Source: Amblyornis subalaris
Lineage: Eukaryota; Chordata; Aves; Passeriformes; Ptilonorhynchidae
DNA: 64,000 nucleotides
NCBI GenBank assembly: GCA_018881555.1
Contig: JACAXG010000052.1
Span: 682,001-746,000 of the forward strand
Direction: 5' to 3'
In this document: positions 36,401 to 49,085 of the stretch, in pieces
How positions within the stretch are numbered: position 1 is the first letter of the stretch
How the letters are laid out: each line of letters starts with the position of its first letter
Made by a program: the position numbers and the translations under genes
Notes under the pieces: model-generated
Databases searched by the model: none
What the model was told of the DNA's origin: nothing
The model's input: only the letters and a program-made list of their open reading frames with translations

Positions 36401-38225
36401 AAAATATTTGGAAAAGACGTACATGGACATGTTTGGAAGAGACTATTCATTAGCATATGAAGCCCACAGCATCGAACTGAGAAGCAGCAAAAATTCAAGA
36501 AATTAGTTATTAAAAAAAAACCAATTTCATTCTGTACTTGAAAAACTGCAACTATGCTGCCAGCAGGTTTGATTCTGAAAATCAACAAAGTAGCAGGTCC
36601 TGGTCCAGAACAAAAAGGTTACTTGCGAATTTCCAGAATGTTGCTACATCTTTTAGGTTGCTCTGAGTAACCTTCACCAAGATATTCCAATCTAATATTC
36701 CTTCCCAGCTTCTCCCATTTACAAAATACATCCCAATAGATGAAATGACCTGAGCTATCTTTGTGACCAAAGAGGCAGAAGAAGACTTTTCTACTCAGGA
36801 GAATAGATACTGTTTTCAAAATCCATTTTCTTCATATAAAGAGAAGAATAAAAATTCCATTACCCTGTTCTTCAGCAGTGGAGCTAATGTTTATTGATAA
36901 ACTGTTATCTTACCATGCAATGATTTGATCTGGAAATCTCATAGATATGTTAAATCTGGTAGAACTGAATTGAATATTTGGGCTTGTACACCATATTGGT
37001 CTTAGAAACGACTAAGCTTATGGATAAGACTATTTTCTCAGATTTTAACTAGAAAACAACACAAAATAATATCTTTCTTTGTTTCTAATTTAACTTATTG
37101 AAGTATGGAAATTTTATTGTTAAATCCTGGAATTTTTGCATTCATTTAAAAAAAATTCTCACTCCTTCTTTTACTTCCTTTGCCTTTCTCTGAGCTTAGT
37201 TATGTTTATTGTTAGATTTATTATGAAGTAGTGAGAGAAAAGGAGAATGGAAGGGAGCAAATACAACAGCCAGAAAACAAAATATCAGCTCTCAGACTAA
37301 GTTTTGTGACAGTGACAGGAGGGCTAAAAGGCAGTTTTTGAAACGGCAAGTTAGGTTCTGAACTTTTTTCATTAAGTTAATCTGTCTCCTATGTAAATGG
37401 AAATATGCAGGTCTCCAAACTTGGCTCTTGATGTAAATGTCTGATTTATAATTTCAGAAACTACATTGCAAAATTTCTTGAAGTTCTATATCCTTCAATA
37501 TCCTTATCCATAAAATGTTTTGCTAGGGAAGTCAGAGAAACATGAAAGAGTGAGAGCAATAAATGTGTTTAAAATTTTGAACAAGTACTAGTGGAAAATG
37601 ATCTGCCGTATTCTCTCAGCTCTAATAAAATGTACCCTTTCCATTTATCCTTTTACTAGATATCTATTGATGTTTGATTAAAAACAGTCTCCCCTGTTTC
37701 TGTAAGTACCTTCATGTAATTCATGGGGATTTTCTCATTTTCCCAGGTCTGCTTGGGTAAATAAAGGTTTCTCCTTGGCTCAGTCTCTTAGGTTAGCAGT
37801 TAGAATAAACAAACTTCCATTAACTTGCTTTTTGTTTTGCTTTAGATTGCAAGTAACTTCGTCAGCATGTAAGAGAGACAACTGCTCCATCTTTCCCTAT
37901 ATGTTTTATTATACAAAGATGACCTCCTTCCCATGAGCTTAGCTCTTGGCTATAGCTAGCTAAAAAAGAATAAGCACACACAGACATGATTAGCAGGTTA
38001 CACACACACATCTCTGTGGTCTGGGGTANGCACAAAGACAGACGTATGATAAATTGCCGGTTCTTTTTGTATAAAAAAGTAAACTTATTTACCCTATGGG
38101 TAAAATGTGTGTTGACCTACCACATTACAGTATAAACATGAACAAGGTTACTTTTTCCCCTTTTCTGCTAAATAATAAGGCAACTCATGCTGAGGGTGCA
38201 CTTNAACTAGACCTATAACTCTTGG
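33451..38225. other. Intergenic AT-rich sequence, nothing recognised
   Basis: No gene, RNA gene or recognisable repeat. N calls at 35085, 35844 and 36000. Open frames near 36.4-36.8 kb overlap each other in different phases and look random. Confidence 0.55.
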
Positions 38226-38320
38226 AAATTCATAGATCGTAAGGCCAAATGGGACCATTATGATCATCTTGCCTGACCTCCTCTATAGCACAAGCCATAG
38301 GGTTTCGACAACATAACAGT
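38226..38320 (-). mobile_element. Old CR1/L3-like LINE 3' end fragment
   Basis: The text attcatagatcgtaaggcc, aaatgggaccattatgatca and cctgacctcctctatagcac resembles the 3' end of ancient amniote CR1-type LINEs also common in turtles and crocodilians, read on the minus strand. It is distinct from the younger bird CR1 tails elsewhere in the window. Confidence 0.6.
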
Positions 38321-39979
38321 ATTTGTAATTTCATATCCATTAGAGAGCTATTTATAGGATATATATTGTATTGAAATGGCAGAATATTCATTGCTCTGAA
38401 ATTCTGCTAGATAATTTTACTACTGTAGAGTTGTCTACAGGGTTCTCTGTTGGTATATATTAATAACAAAAAAAACCAAACAAAATTTCAAGCTATTTGC
38501 TAAAAATGTGACTTCAGTTAATAAGCAAATTGCTTGTAACAACAGCTGCAAAAACATATATTTAATACAAAACCAAAGTTGATATAAAAGAGTCCAAATA
38601 ATTTATTAATTACCAAATACTATAGAATCTGAAGTCTAATTAAGAAAAGAAAAATGATGACTGACAGGTCCATTGCACCCATTGGAGTATTTTAGCAAGA
38701 ATAGAGAAAACTAAACCAAAACCTGTGTACTTTTCACAAGGCTTACTCTTGTCCTGTGTTGAAGTTCTTTTTTCTTTGGACTAGTATCAGAAACTATGGT
38801 GTTTAATATCCATTTCCATGAAACCACTACTGTAAAATGTCTGTTGCAAATGGAAACTGACTTTAAACAGTGACAAGGGCAGAAGTAGGCAGCTNCACTC
38901 TTATACATGTAAAGCAAACTGAACTTCATTCCCTGCTTTGCTTTGTAAAACTATCACTGTTAGCTCTCAAGTTTCATTTCCTATCCATCTGAAGAATGAG
39001 AAAATGTTCTCTGCCTTTGCTGTAGGAGTCACTCATGAAATGTACTACATTGAGCAGTACTAGAGGTTTCCATCAAACCAAACCAGCTTCATTGCTCAAA
39101 TCTTTGAAACAGGTAATATGTCCGATTTTTAAAGATAAGAATCCAGATATCACTCTTACTTTGTATTTGCTTCCCCTCCTGGGAAGGGAGCAATGAAAGA
39201 GCAATTAGCATTTCCACTGATCATTGGTCAAAATTATTTAACCCATCTTTTAGAAAAGTAGTAAAGGTCCTTGAAGTAATTACATCATTTTGTTAAATGC
39301 TAAGAATGATGAGATAAAACAGCGTGGATGTAATTGGTTAAAGTTGTTTATTTGTGTGTACTAAAAGATTTTAAACCTGATCTTCTAGAACAGCCTATGC
39401 CATTCAGATCAGTCCCTTCTCTCAGTCCTCTCTAAAATTATACAAATTTAAAGACATACAAACAAGAATGCCTTTTAAAAAGCGGAAATACCAGTAAATG
39501 TATCATTAAACAGGAACCTTCAGGGATTCAGTAAAATAATCAGTAACACAGCAGTAAAATAACCAGACGTTGTAAACTCTGGAATGCTTTGTTCTGAGAG
39601 TTTTCCTGCTATGCAGGAGCTTAGAAAAACTCTTGTGACAAGTGCAGGAGGAGGGCTGTGTCTCAAGGTTTGCATTTTGATCCATTCACTAGTAAATTCT
39701 CCAAAAGCATAGACAATTACAACATTTAGCTAACAAAGATTAGTTTAAAAGCAATTTTTAAAGATATTTCAATGGAGGGAGAGAAGGGATGAAGAGACCA
39801 ATTAACCAATTTTTCTTGGCCTTTCTCTCACACGCAGACACATTCTGTACGAACCCCTGTTTTGATGTATTATTTTAATTAATCCCAGTCTTTTGATTTC
39901 TACAAAAAAGAAGGTTAGCAAATGTAACAATGCTCGAGAGTTTCTTTATCGTAAAAGACACATAATTTCAAGCATTTAA
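38321..39979. other. Intergenic AT-rich sequence
   Basis: No gene or repeat family recognised; one N at 38894. Homeodomain-type ATTA cores are frequent, as expected from base composition. Confidence 0.5.
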
Positions 39980-40515
39980 TAAGGTAGATTTATTCTGGGT
40001 AGTTTAGTTTGCACATTCACTCAAACAGCCCTCCCCAAAGACAACATTAAAAATGTGATTAGTTAGCTGCCATCAATAACACAAAATAGGAAAACACTCT
40101 CTGAAGGGACAGCTTTGTGGAGGGCACTGCACAGTGTGTAGTAAAAATATATGGCCTAATAAGTTTACATTTGCAGGCTCATTTGTTAAAACTCTTGAAT
40201 TTCTAATTTGTGTCGGAAAGATAAATGGATGGGGCCTCAGTAAAGTGTGAGATTAATACTGATGGATGGGGATTCAGATTTTCGCTAGCCTCTTACTTCT
40301 GTACAACCCAGTAGGCAGTTTATGGGGAAAACCAAATGTAAATAAAAAAAGAGGACATTATTTACCTTGGTCAAGGCCAATTACCAGTTATATTGTTCTT
40401 TTCAACTTTATTGTTTAGATGTAAATTATCCTTATCTAATTATTGTTTAATGCATTTTGGTAATCAAGCCCTTACAAAGTGTAATTAGATGCTAAAAAGG
40501 ACAGGCACCCCATGG
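39980..40515. promoter_or_regulatory. Candidate conserved noncoding element (homeodomain/SOX/POU-like sites)
   Basis: A non-repetitive AT-rich block. ATTGTT (SOX-type) occurs at 40392-40397, 40410-40415 and 40442-40447. The last is followed after one base by AATGCATTTT (POU-like), with several TAAT cores nearby. A partial direct repeat ATGGATGGGG occurs at 40225 and 40262. This is a motif-density argument only; conservation cannot be seen from one sequence. Confidence 0.3.
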
Positions 40516-41060
40516 TTACTTTGAAACACTGCAAATAGCCAAGTGGTAGAAATGGAGGCCTCTGGGACCTTTCGGGGTGTAAGGTGGAAGAATAATAATA
40601 AAACACATTATATAATAAAAAATTGCCTTATAGCTGAGTCAAAATGCTCACATAAAATTAAAATGAACTGAGGTTAATATGGATAATAAAGTAGGTGGGA
40701 TCTGCGTATGCTGCACACAGTTGATTTCAACACCTTTCCTTCCACATGCAGTGCCAGTGCAGCGCTACCACTGTGCTGCAGGGAGAGAGACACCAGAAGT
40801 GACAGCGGGATTTCTTATCTGTCTGGCAGAAGATAACTCTGAACTTGGATGAATTTTGCCAACGTAGAGAAAGAGGTTCTTATATTCTAATAAAGTAAGT
40901 TGCCAGATACCTTTTCAAATGCATAGACATGGCAGAAGGGTATGCATCAGTAAAGGAATAAAAAAAAGGAGCACTTGAACAAAACATAGGTCACTGCTGC
41001 TATGCTTCTGTATGTGTATATAGTATCTTCAGATGAAAGTTAATCCCAAAGTCTTCAATA

Positions 41061-41830
41061 TTTTTAAAACTTGTGTCAGAATGTCAGTGCAGGTTCATAG
41101 AGGTTGCCAAATCTGATGTCTCCAAAGAGACACAGCTTCAGGCACCCAGCTCTGACCAGTGGTGAGACTGGACTTGTATTCCCAGTAGACAGATGCATAA
41201 ATGCATGTGTACGATACAGGGGTCCAGTACATGTCGTACCTGTCCAACCACACAGATCAACGCAGGCACACACCCATGAACACAAATGGCACTTGTGGCT
41301 TCATCCTGTTCTCTCCAGTTGATCAAGATGAAGCCTTGCTTGTGGGAAAAATACAGATATATATCTAACGTGGATCTTTCCAGTAACTCGGCTTGGACAC
41401 TCAGCCTCTCCAGTAAATTGCCCCTGGATTATCTCGTCTCCAGATGTTTTCTGTACACCCACACACTGGCTTCTCAGTCAACCCACAGGATCTATCCAGC
41501 AGTTGGATACAATTCTCATGGTGCTTCCAGTAGCCAGCTTTTCCCATGGTCTTATCCTTAGATACTCCCTGGCTCCTGGGCCACTTTGCCTACTCACCAG
41601 CTAGTTCCTTCCCTGACCATCCTACAGCAAGTCCTGTGAAATTCCAAACCACTCTTCCCTTGCATCCCATAACATGCCCCANGCCTCTAGGAAGTGATCT
41701 CCCTTAGTCCAAAACGTACTCTGGAGATTTGGTCCCCATGACTGGTGGTGATGGCCTCACCTCTGACTCTGACATCTCTCCTGTGATGGGCCTGGAGGTT
41801 GCTAGGTAGGGTTTTAGTTGGGTTAGCCCA
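41061..41830. mobile_element. Possible degenerate LTR/ERV fragment (GC-shifted block)
   Basis: Base composition rises sharply above both flanks, with abrupt return to AT-rich DNA near 41830. It contains overlapping short frames on both strands (41104-41322, 41286-41561) without coding resemblance. Texture and length suggest an old LTR or other inserted element. No terminal repeats or target duplication were found, so the assignment is weak and the boundaries approximate. Confidence 0.3.
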
Positions 41831-44461
41831 CTTACCAAAAAGATAAAACTGAAGAATATATCCTATATGGACATATGTAAGTAGTTCNTAGTTTAGTTTA
41901 AAAAAAAAAAAAGAAGGTGAGGCAGTGACTTAACACATTCTACATAAACAGAAGGCTCTTCAAACTGTGTGGGTAAATTTTAACAAGAATAATTTAGACG
42001 ATAATTCACTGTTATATGACATTCTTAAATTAAGATTTGATGTCTTCTTAAAAACAATGCTGAGCTAATTTTTTGTCAAGTAAATGTCTGTATCCATTCT
42101 TCACTCTTGCACACAGGCATTTTCATGTCCTGAGCCTGAAGTTCTGGAATAACGTGTCTCACTGCCTGTTTTGCATTGAGGACATAAAAAGGCAGGATGC
42201 ATCTTCTTCCTGCAACCCTTTCCTAAGTGCTGTGCTGTAATTCAACCACAATTTACCATACATGATACAGAAACTCCTGACTAAAATTCTGCAGCTGCTG
42301 TTAATATAAAGGCCAGAATAGATGTGCTCGTGCCACTCCTTACCACCTTTGCAAACTCCAAATCTGTTAAAATGGACACGTATGTCTCATATTATAACTG
42401 AAGAAAACTGATGGCTTTTATTATTATACAAGTTTAGCTCTAGTTTCTGTACTACTCATTCATTGATATGAGTGCATGTTTAAATGCATGTTTATTTGAA
42501 AAGGTCACAGAATAATCATGACATGAACGCCAGAACAGCCCTTTTCCTGTGATTAAAGCTATTGCCTTATTTTTAACTGACTGCAGTCTTAAATTCTGGC
42601 TAGATAAAGGATCCATTTGTATTACAGAAGCTTGCAGACTGAAATTTGAATTTCATCACTGGAAGCAATTACAGTATCAGTGCAGTCTCTGCACGTAATC
42701 CCTCATTTAGTAATTTAATTAAAAACAAGTAGTACCATGAGCACCAGAACTAATGAAGCTTAGTTTCCAATAGAATTGTGTTACATGGTTGATTGACTTT
42801 TAACTGAACTACGAGGAAGCTTCTGTGTGAGTCCCTCTTCTGATTCTGTAATTCAGTAAAATACCCAATTTCTAGTTCAACAAGATTAAACATTTTGTAT
42901 CTCTACTGGTCCTGACATAATTCAGCGTTGCAAGGAGGAAACAAGTTTGGTTGGGGCAGCTGTAGCAAGAAAAGGCTTCTCAGAAACTGAGCACCCAAAA
43001 ACCCGACCAACCACTGGTTCAAGTNTACCAGGCTTGCTTCCTTCTTGCAACTCTGAACCATGGGTCTCCATAGAGAGAACACATGGAGCTTGCAGGAGAG
43101 AATGCATCCACTAAATATGACAAAGGGGGAAGTTTTTGAGAGTTAAGTTATACAGTGTATTGAATGTAAGCTTTCGGTGCAACATTTCAGCCACATCAAA
43201 ATGTACAAATCTGTCACACACATGCTGGACATGTTCTAACCAAGGACACCATACCATAGCTTATAGGATGTGATGAGGCGGTAAAGTGTGCTCAGTTGTG
43301 GTGTCTCCACCCCTGAAGGGCATTAGAAAGAAAGAAAGAAAGAAGTAGCTTAACATGTGTCTGTCTGTTTATATACAACATCTTAGTGAAAACTGACCAC
43401 CCAATCCATGATGGAGAAATTGCTGGTATCAAGGGTCCCCAGAATAAAACAATGTGAATATTTGCTACTGGGAAAAAACACTAGATTAGAAACACAAGAA
43501 GTGACGACAGCTCAAGATGAAGTGTAAAATTGTCAGCAATTTAATCCTTCACTTTAGAAAGTGAACTGTTGGTGCTTTTTTGTTTGATTTAAATCTAGTG
43601 ATAATGAATAATTCTAGACACTTGAGGTAATGGTTACTAATTACAGAGTTTTATCTGGAGATGCCTCCAAAATATTTGTCTTTATAGTCTCCTGAGACAA
43701 TTGTTTCTGGTAAACTTTTATTGATGACAGCAAATTGGGACAAAAACTACACATCCACCAAGTCTGTAGTTTTGTAATATCATCACAACTCTTGAAAAAA
43801 TAATTGAAATGACATTCATTGATACCCATCTTCAGAAAGGCATACCTTCAAGTCCATATATATTCAACAAAGAAGGTAGGCACATCTTTTAGCATTATAA
43901 ACGGATTTTAATCTCTACTGATTTCACCAAGATTTAAACAGATTCTTGAGTGCTTTGCTGGTAAGAATCTAAACATAAGCTTTCTGTCTAGCACTGACAA
44001 TGTCACAAATGTTGCATCTTCAATCTATTAATCACATTTAATAACAAGTTTTAATGATGTTTTCAGATCTGACAAGACAGAATTCTGTATCCCTCATTCT
44101 GTATACATCATTCTAGCTTTGCTTGCACAGTTTCTAGAAATTGTTTATTAAAATGAATTCTCTACCTGTTCTCTGTGTGACTGATCAAAAAATGTAGTTC
44201 CTTGGATTAGTTTGAAAGAAACAAATTGCATTTTGTGTTACATCATTTTAAAATTCCCTAACCAATCTATAATAGCAGTCTGTTTAAATGGGATACCGGA
44301 GATAAAAAGAATATGGTTTTCAAAGAAATAAAATAATTGAAATTGTGATTAATTATTTCTACTCTACTTTATTCAGTGAAACCACAATGCACCATTCAAC
44401 TGTGGAAAAAAATTTCCAACCTATTCTCACAACTGAGATGAAGCCATATATATGGTGAGAN
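41831..44461. other. Intergenic sequence with a GAAA microsatellite
   Basis: AT-rich with N calls at 41888 and 43025. Apart from an A-run near 41900 and (GAAA)n at 43326-43344, nothing is recognised. Confidence 0.55.
43326..43344 (+). repeat. Short (GAAA)n microsatellite
   Basis: Nearly five tandem GAAA units. Confidence 0.88.
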
Positions 44462-44745
44462 TCAACCTTTTCTTGCAGGCAACTAATGATAGGACAAGGG
44501 GAAATGGACTCAAGTTGCACCAGGGGAGGTTCAGATTGTCTATTAGGAAAAATTTCTTTACTGAAATAGTGGTTAAGCATTGGAACAGGCTCCTAAGGGA
44601 AGTGGTGGAGTCACCATCCCTGAAAGTGTTCAGAAGATGAGTACGTGGCACTTCCTAATGTGGTTTAATTGGTGTGGTGCTATTCAGTCGAAGGCTGAAC
44701 TTGATTTTGGAAGTCTTTTCCAACCTCGATAATTCTATGATTCTC
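44462..44745 (+). mobile_element. CR1 LINE 3' end fragment
   Basis: Contains ggcaactaatgataggacaa, caagttgcaccaggggaggt, taggaaaaatttctttactg, gtggtggagtcaccatccct and aagtcttttccaacctcgat, ending aattctatgattct. It is a 284-bp 5'-truncated CR1. Both overlapping minus frames across it are shadows. Confidence 0.92.
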
Positions 44746-45385
44746 TAAAATTCACCACACACCAGGCTATGTCTGCTGTGAATTTATAATTAATCATTTT
44801 TCCCAAGCCAATAGAAAACTATTAAAAAGTCAAATTATTCAGAAATAAAATCATGCTCTTCTTTGTTTTCTTCTTTTGTTGCCACCCAATGTTTGCAGTG
44901 ACAGAGTAAAATGTTTTCACAGCCTTCTCCAGATGCTATCCATATTGAGAGTTTCAGCTCTGGTAGGACTTTCAGGTTCTCCACCCTTCCACTTTTATAC
45001 TCCAGTATAATTTTAGTTCTGTTTTCTCCCATGCAGTGTTCACCACTCACATGGGGTCAAGACCCTCAGCTGTTTACTACTGTGTAGCATGAGCCTGTGC
45101 AAGAAAACCAGTAACAACCTGAGTGATTCAAGAAATTCCACTTAAAAGTAACNGTTTCCACAGAGCCCACACGCTGGACCGCATATTCCCAGAGTTCATT
45201 AATTTCCCAGCACTTCTGCACACAGAATTGGTGAGCATGCATGCCTTATTTGTAAAGTCTTCTGGCTGCAGAAGCTCAGCTCTTTTGGGGAACTCAAACA
45301 TGGGTCTAGGAAACTTGGTTTAGGCTCTTGCTTTAAAAGTGTATTACAATACAAAGCTTCAGAGTTGTATTAGAAACACAACACA
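44746..45385. other. Intergenic spacer between two CR1 copies
   Basis: AT-rich with an N at 45153; nothing recognised. Confidence 0.6.
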
Positions 45386-45857
45386 AGACATTGACCTGCT
45401 GGAATGAGTCCAGAGAGTTGAATTGATCAGAGGGCTAGAGCACCTCACCATGAAGACAGGATGAGAGCTGGAGCTCTTCAGCCTAGAGAAGAGAAGGCTC
45501 CAGGGAGACCTTAGGGCAGCATTCCAGTACCTGAAAGTCGCTTACAAGAAGGCTGAAGAGGGACTTTTCACAAGGGCATGTAATGTCAGGACAAGAGGGA
45601 ATGGAAACTGAAAGAAAGCAGGTTTAGATTAGATATTGGAAAGAAATTCTTTACTTTGAGGCTGGTGAGGCTGGTGAGGAACAGGTTGCCCAGAGAAGTT
45701 GTGGATGCCCCATCCCTGGAAGTGTTCAAGGCCACATTGGATGGGGCTTTGGGCAACCTGGTCTAGTGGAAGGTGTCCCTGCCCATGTCAGGGGAATCGA
45801 ACTAGATGATCTTTAGGGTCCCTTCCAACCCAAACCTTTTTATGATTCTATGATTCT
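45386..45857 (+). mobile_element. CR1 LINE 3' end fragment (different subfamily)
   Basis: Contains cattgacctgctggaatgag, agcctagagaagagaaggct, the aacaggttgcccagagaagt signature, ggatggggctttgggcaacc, tggtctagtggaaggtgtcc, then tttatgattctatgattct. The tail differs from the copies at 7.8, 23.8 and 44.5 kb, pointing to another CR1 subfamily. A short internal duplication, gaggctggt twice, lies near 45659-45677. Confidence 0.92.
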
Positions 45858-46978
45858 AAATGTGAGATCAGGACTGTATGCTCAAAAGTTTCAGCAACAG
45901 AAGGGTCAGGAGGGGGCAGGTACGATGACCCTGGCTTTACTGCATGCTTGAATGAATGTTAGTTAAAAGGTGAGTAGTATTCTCAAAAGTCAAACCAACT
46001 GAGTAGGAGAACTGAGGCTGGCTGGTTACATTGTTCTTCATGAATTTTGTGCAGAGCAGGTATAAGTTCTGTAATGAGTCCATGTGCAATTGCTTTCAAC
46101 TCTTCTCCAAGCAGATGACAGTCCTGTGTATGTATCCACATTTGCAGCTCAAATGGATCACTATGTTTGACATTTCAAAGACTAAAATTAATCTAGAAAA
46201 TAAACACACTGCAATAATTTTGAAGGCTGATCAGCCTTTTAATGTGGTGTCTCTTGACTGTTATTTTGTAAATTAGGCAGCAATTCGATTCTTTATCAAT
46301 TTTTAGTGGTGTTTAACATCACCTAACTCATGAAGAAGGCAGCACTGGTAGCCTGAAATGTAATGAAGCTTTTATCTACTTGAGAAACAATGACATGTCT
46401 TTAAAAAAATTCAGAATGAATTAAGTACTCATGAAAGAGATGCTAACACAGATACCATGCCAGCGTGCCTTGTGAGCTTCCAGGCAGAGCTCTGATAAGT
46501 CCCCTCCATCCGTCAGCAGTAGTTTTAGTAAGGGATATCTGCTTGAGCAGTGAACCTTGTTGAAAAAGGCGGAATTCAAACCAAAAAAGGTGATACCGAT
46601 AGAGAGTCTCCATGGATTTTGGACTTACTTCACTTTCTTCATGTCTCCAGCAATGGAAAGTGCACTCCCAACACACTTAACAGAGAACTGGCTTTGGTGG
46701 TTTCAGTATAGAGGAACTCCTTAAGCCTCAATTCAGAGGAATGAGTATAGTTTTATTAATGGGACTCAGTCAGTGTTACTGGTAATCAGAATTGAAGCAG
46801 GTGTTGGGTTTTTTCTTTTTTCTTTTGAGGTTTTACACAGTGCCATAGATTTTTTAAAAGGCTTTTTTTTATTTTATTTTTGAGGGGTTCCAGAACCTAA
46901 TACAAACACATAAGGGGCATCATGCAGTAGATGTATCTACAGAAAAAAAAAAAGAAATTGCCTAGAAAAGGAGTCTCA
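45858..46978. other. Intergenic sequence, nothing recognised
   Basis: No gene or repeat family supported. T-rich low-complexity stretches near 46810-46880. Confidence 0.55.
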
Positions 46979-47106
46979 ATCACAGAATCATATGATATCC
47001 TGAGCTGAAAGGGATCTACAAAGATTACCAAGTCAAGGTCCTGACCCTGCAAATGACCACCCCAGGAGTCACACCATGTGTCTGAGAGCATTTTCCAAAC
47101 ACTTAT
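46979..47106 (-). mobile_element. CR1 LINE 3' end fragment
   Basis: On the minus strand: cacagaatcatatgatatcc, tgagctgaaagggatctaca, gtcctgaccctgcaaatgac, caccccaggagtcacaccat and gtgtctgagagcattttcca follow a CR1 3' end of the bird type. Confidence 0.82.
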
Positions 47107-49085
47107 GTTGTTTACTTCTAAGTGATTTTGTAAGAGACAGAACCAACTTCATGCAGAGCTTTCAGCACAATACATTAACAGTGAAATTGCTGTCAAGGTA
47201 TTTTTCTTTCCAATCTTGCTTTTGCAGAGGTAAAGAGTGTGTTTTGGATTCATGTGATTTACTATTAAGTTTGTAATTTAAATTACTTGACCATAAGAGA
47301 ACTGTTCTGTAGCTGGCAGCCAGATCTGTGGTAGTGTGCAAACAATTTGAGTCGCCTAAATTGATTATAACTTAGAAAAGGTGGGTTTGAAGTCTCTGGA
47401 ATGTGCAAGCAAAGAGAATATGGGTTTGATTGGAAATATAGTGCATGTAAGCTGCAGTAAAATGATTAATGCCAGTCATCACCAATTGAGTTAGCTTTTC
47501 TAGAAAAGCAAGCTGGTAGTCCTCCTAATTTTCCAAGAAATAGGGAGTTTAAACCCTTTATGCTTGTGCCATCGAAATGGCTTCATGACCTGTCTTTCAA
47601 CCTTTGAGTTCTACCTTAAGATGAAAAATGTCGTCTTATGTGAGTTCTTACCATATTGGGTAGGAGTCATCTGAACAAGTCAGCTGCACGAAAACAAGTT
47701 TTATGAACCAAAAACCTCACAGGTACTTGATGGAGACATAGGTGCATTTAGGATATGATACAAAAAAGGGCAAGTTCTGGCCTCTCTTACACCCGCACGA
47801 ACCCAGAACAATTCTAATGAGATGCATCAGGGATGAGGAAAAAATGCCATACAGGTGAGAACTCTTCTTCTAGATTGCAATGCTGGGACAATGGCTTGCC
47901 CATTGTGTGTACAACTCCTAAAAGCGGTGGCTAATAGTTTCAAATGTACTTTCTCTTTAAAATGGTGGAATAATTACCCGTGGGTAGTGAATATTAGGAA
48001 GTATATGAGCAGCAAATAATTTATTACTGGCATTATCTAATAATTATCTCTAGATGAAACTGCAAGACTGCAGTGTTTTTAGAGCCCATTTGTGACCCAT
48101 AAAATATGGGTTAAAACCTCACATTCCACCACTTGCTTTTGCAATTATTGCTGCAAATGGTGGGAAAGTACAAAGCAATCAGCAGTAGAAGAGCTCTTTT
48201 AACTACTATCATTTCTAAAACTATTAAACTTACCCAAAAACTTGATACCTGATCTCGTTATATTCACCAGTGAGACAACATAAATGTAACTTGTAGTATT
48301 AGCTTAGATAACTTTCCAAATTAATCTTCTTCTAAGTGATAATATAATTTTTCTATCATGAGAGACAAAAAGATGGTCTAAGCCTACATTTAGAATGGAA
48401 GTTAAGACACTAAAGCAAGGACTAAAACAGGATAAGACTGCCTTCTAGAAGTCTATCAGGGCAACTTCTGGGGAAAGAAAAGAGCTTCAGCCACGTCATA
48501 AAATAAGTTTTGCTCATGATAAATGTATATGAGAGATGACAATTTTTTCTATTGATTACAGCAACAAGAAGAAAGTTTTCCCGCATGAAAAATGGGGACA
48601 AAGCCCCTGAAGGAACAGTTTTAATTAAGAATTTGTCAAATTCATGGCAGAGACAATGTGTTCTACCCAGTTATCCTCAGTAATATTGAACTGGATTGAA
48701 AAGATTGGGAAGACCTTATTAGTCCTAAGTTTTTGTAATGAAAATAAAACAGTCAGGGAATATTATGCAAGGGAAAGCTTACATTACTGGCAATGCCTCC
48801 TACAAGGGATATTCATGCTCTTGGAAAACTGACACAATGTAAAATTCAGAGAATATAGCTTGGGACTCAAGATACACTCAAGACAAAATTTAGGAGCTCA
48901 GTTCTTGTGCCTTGGTTTTGAGGCTAATTTTCATTTCATTTGGTAAGATTCGGACAAGCTACACATCAGGCGCAAAGACAATTTTAAATACAAAATAGGC
49001 TGCAGGCAAGCATGAGAGAGAGATGTCTGGAACGATGAAGAGGATGTGTAAATATACGAGTAAAAGTCTTTAACCTAAGAGGCAC
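47107..49085. other. Intergenic sequence with 16-bp palindrome
   Basis: AT-rich; no gene supported. A perfect palindrome GCTTTTCTAGAAAAGC lies at 47494-47509, next to a stretch with ATTA cores. A palindrome of this length is expected about once by chance in a window this size. Confidence 0.5.
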
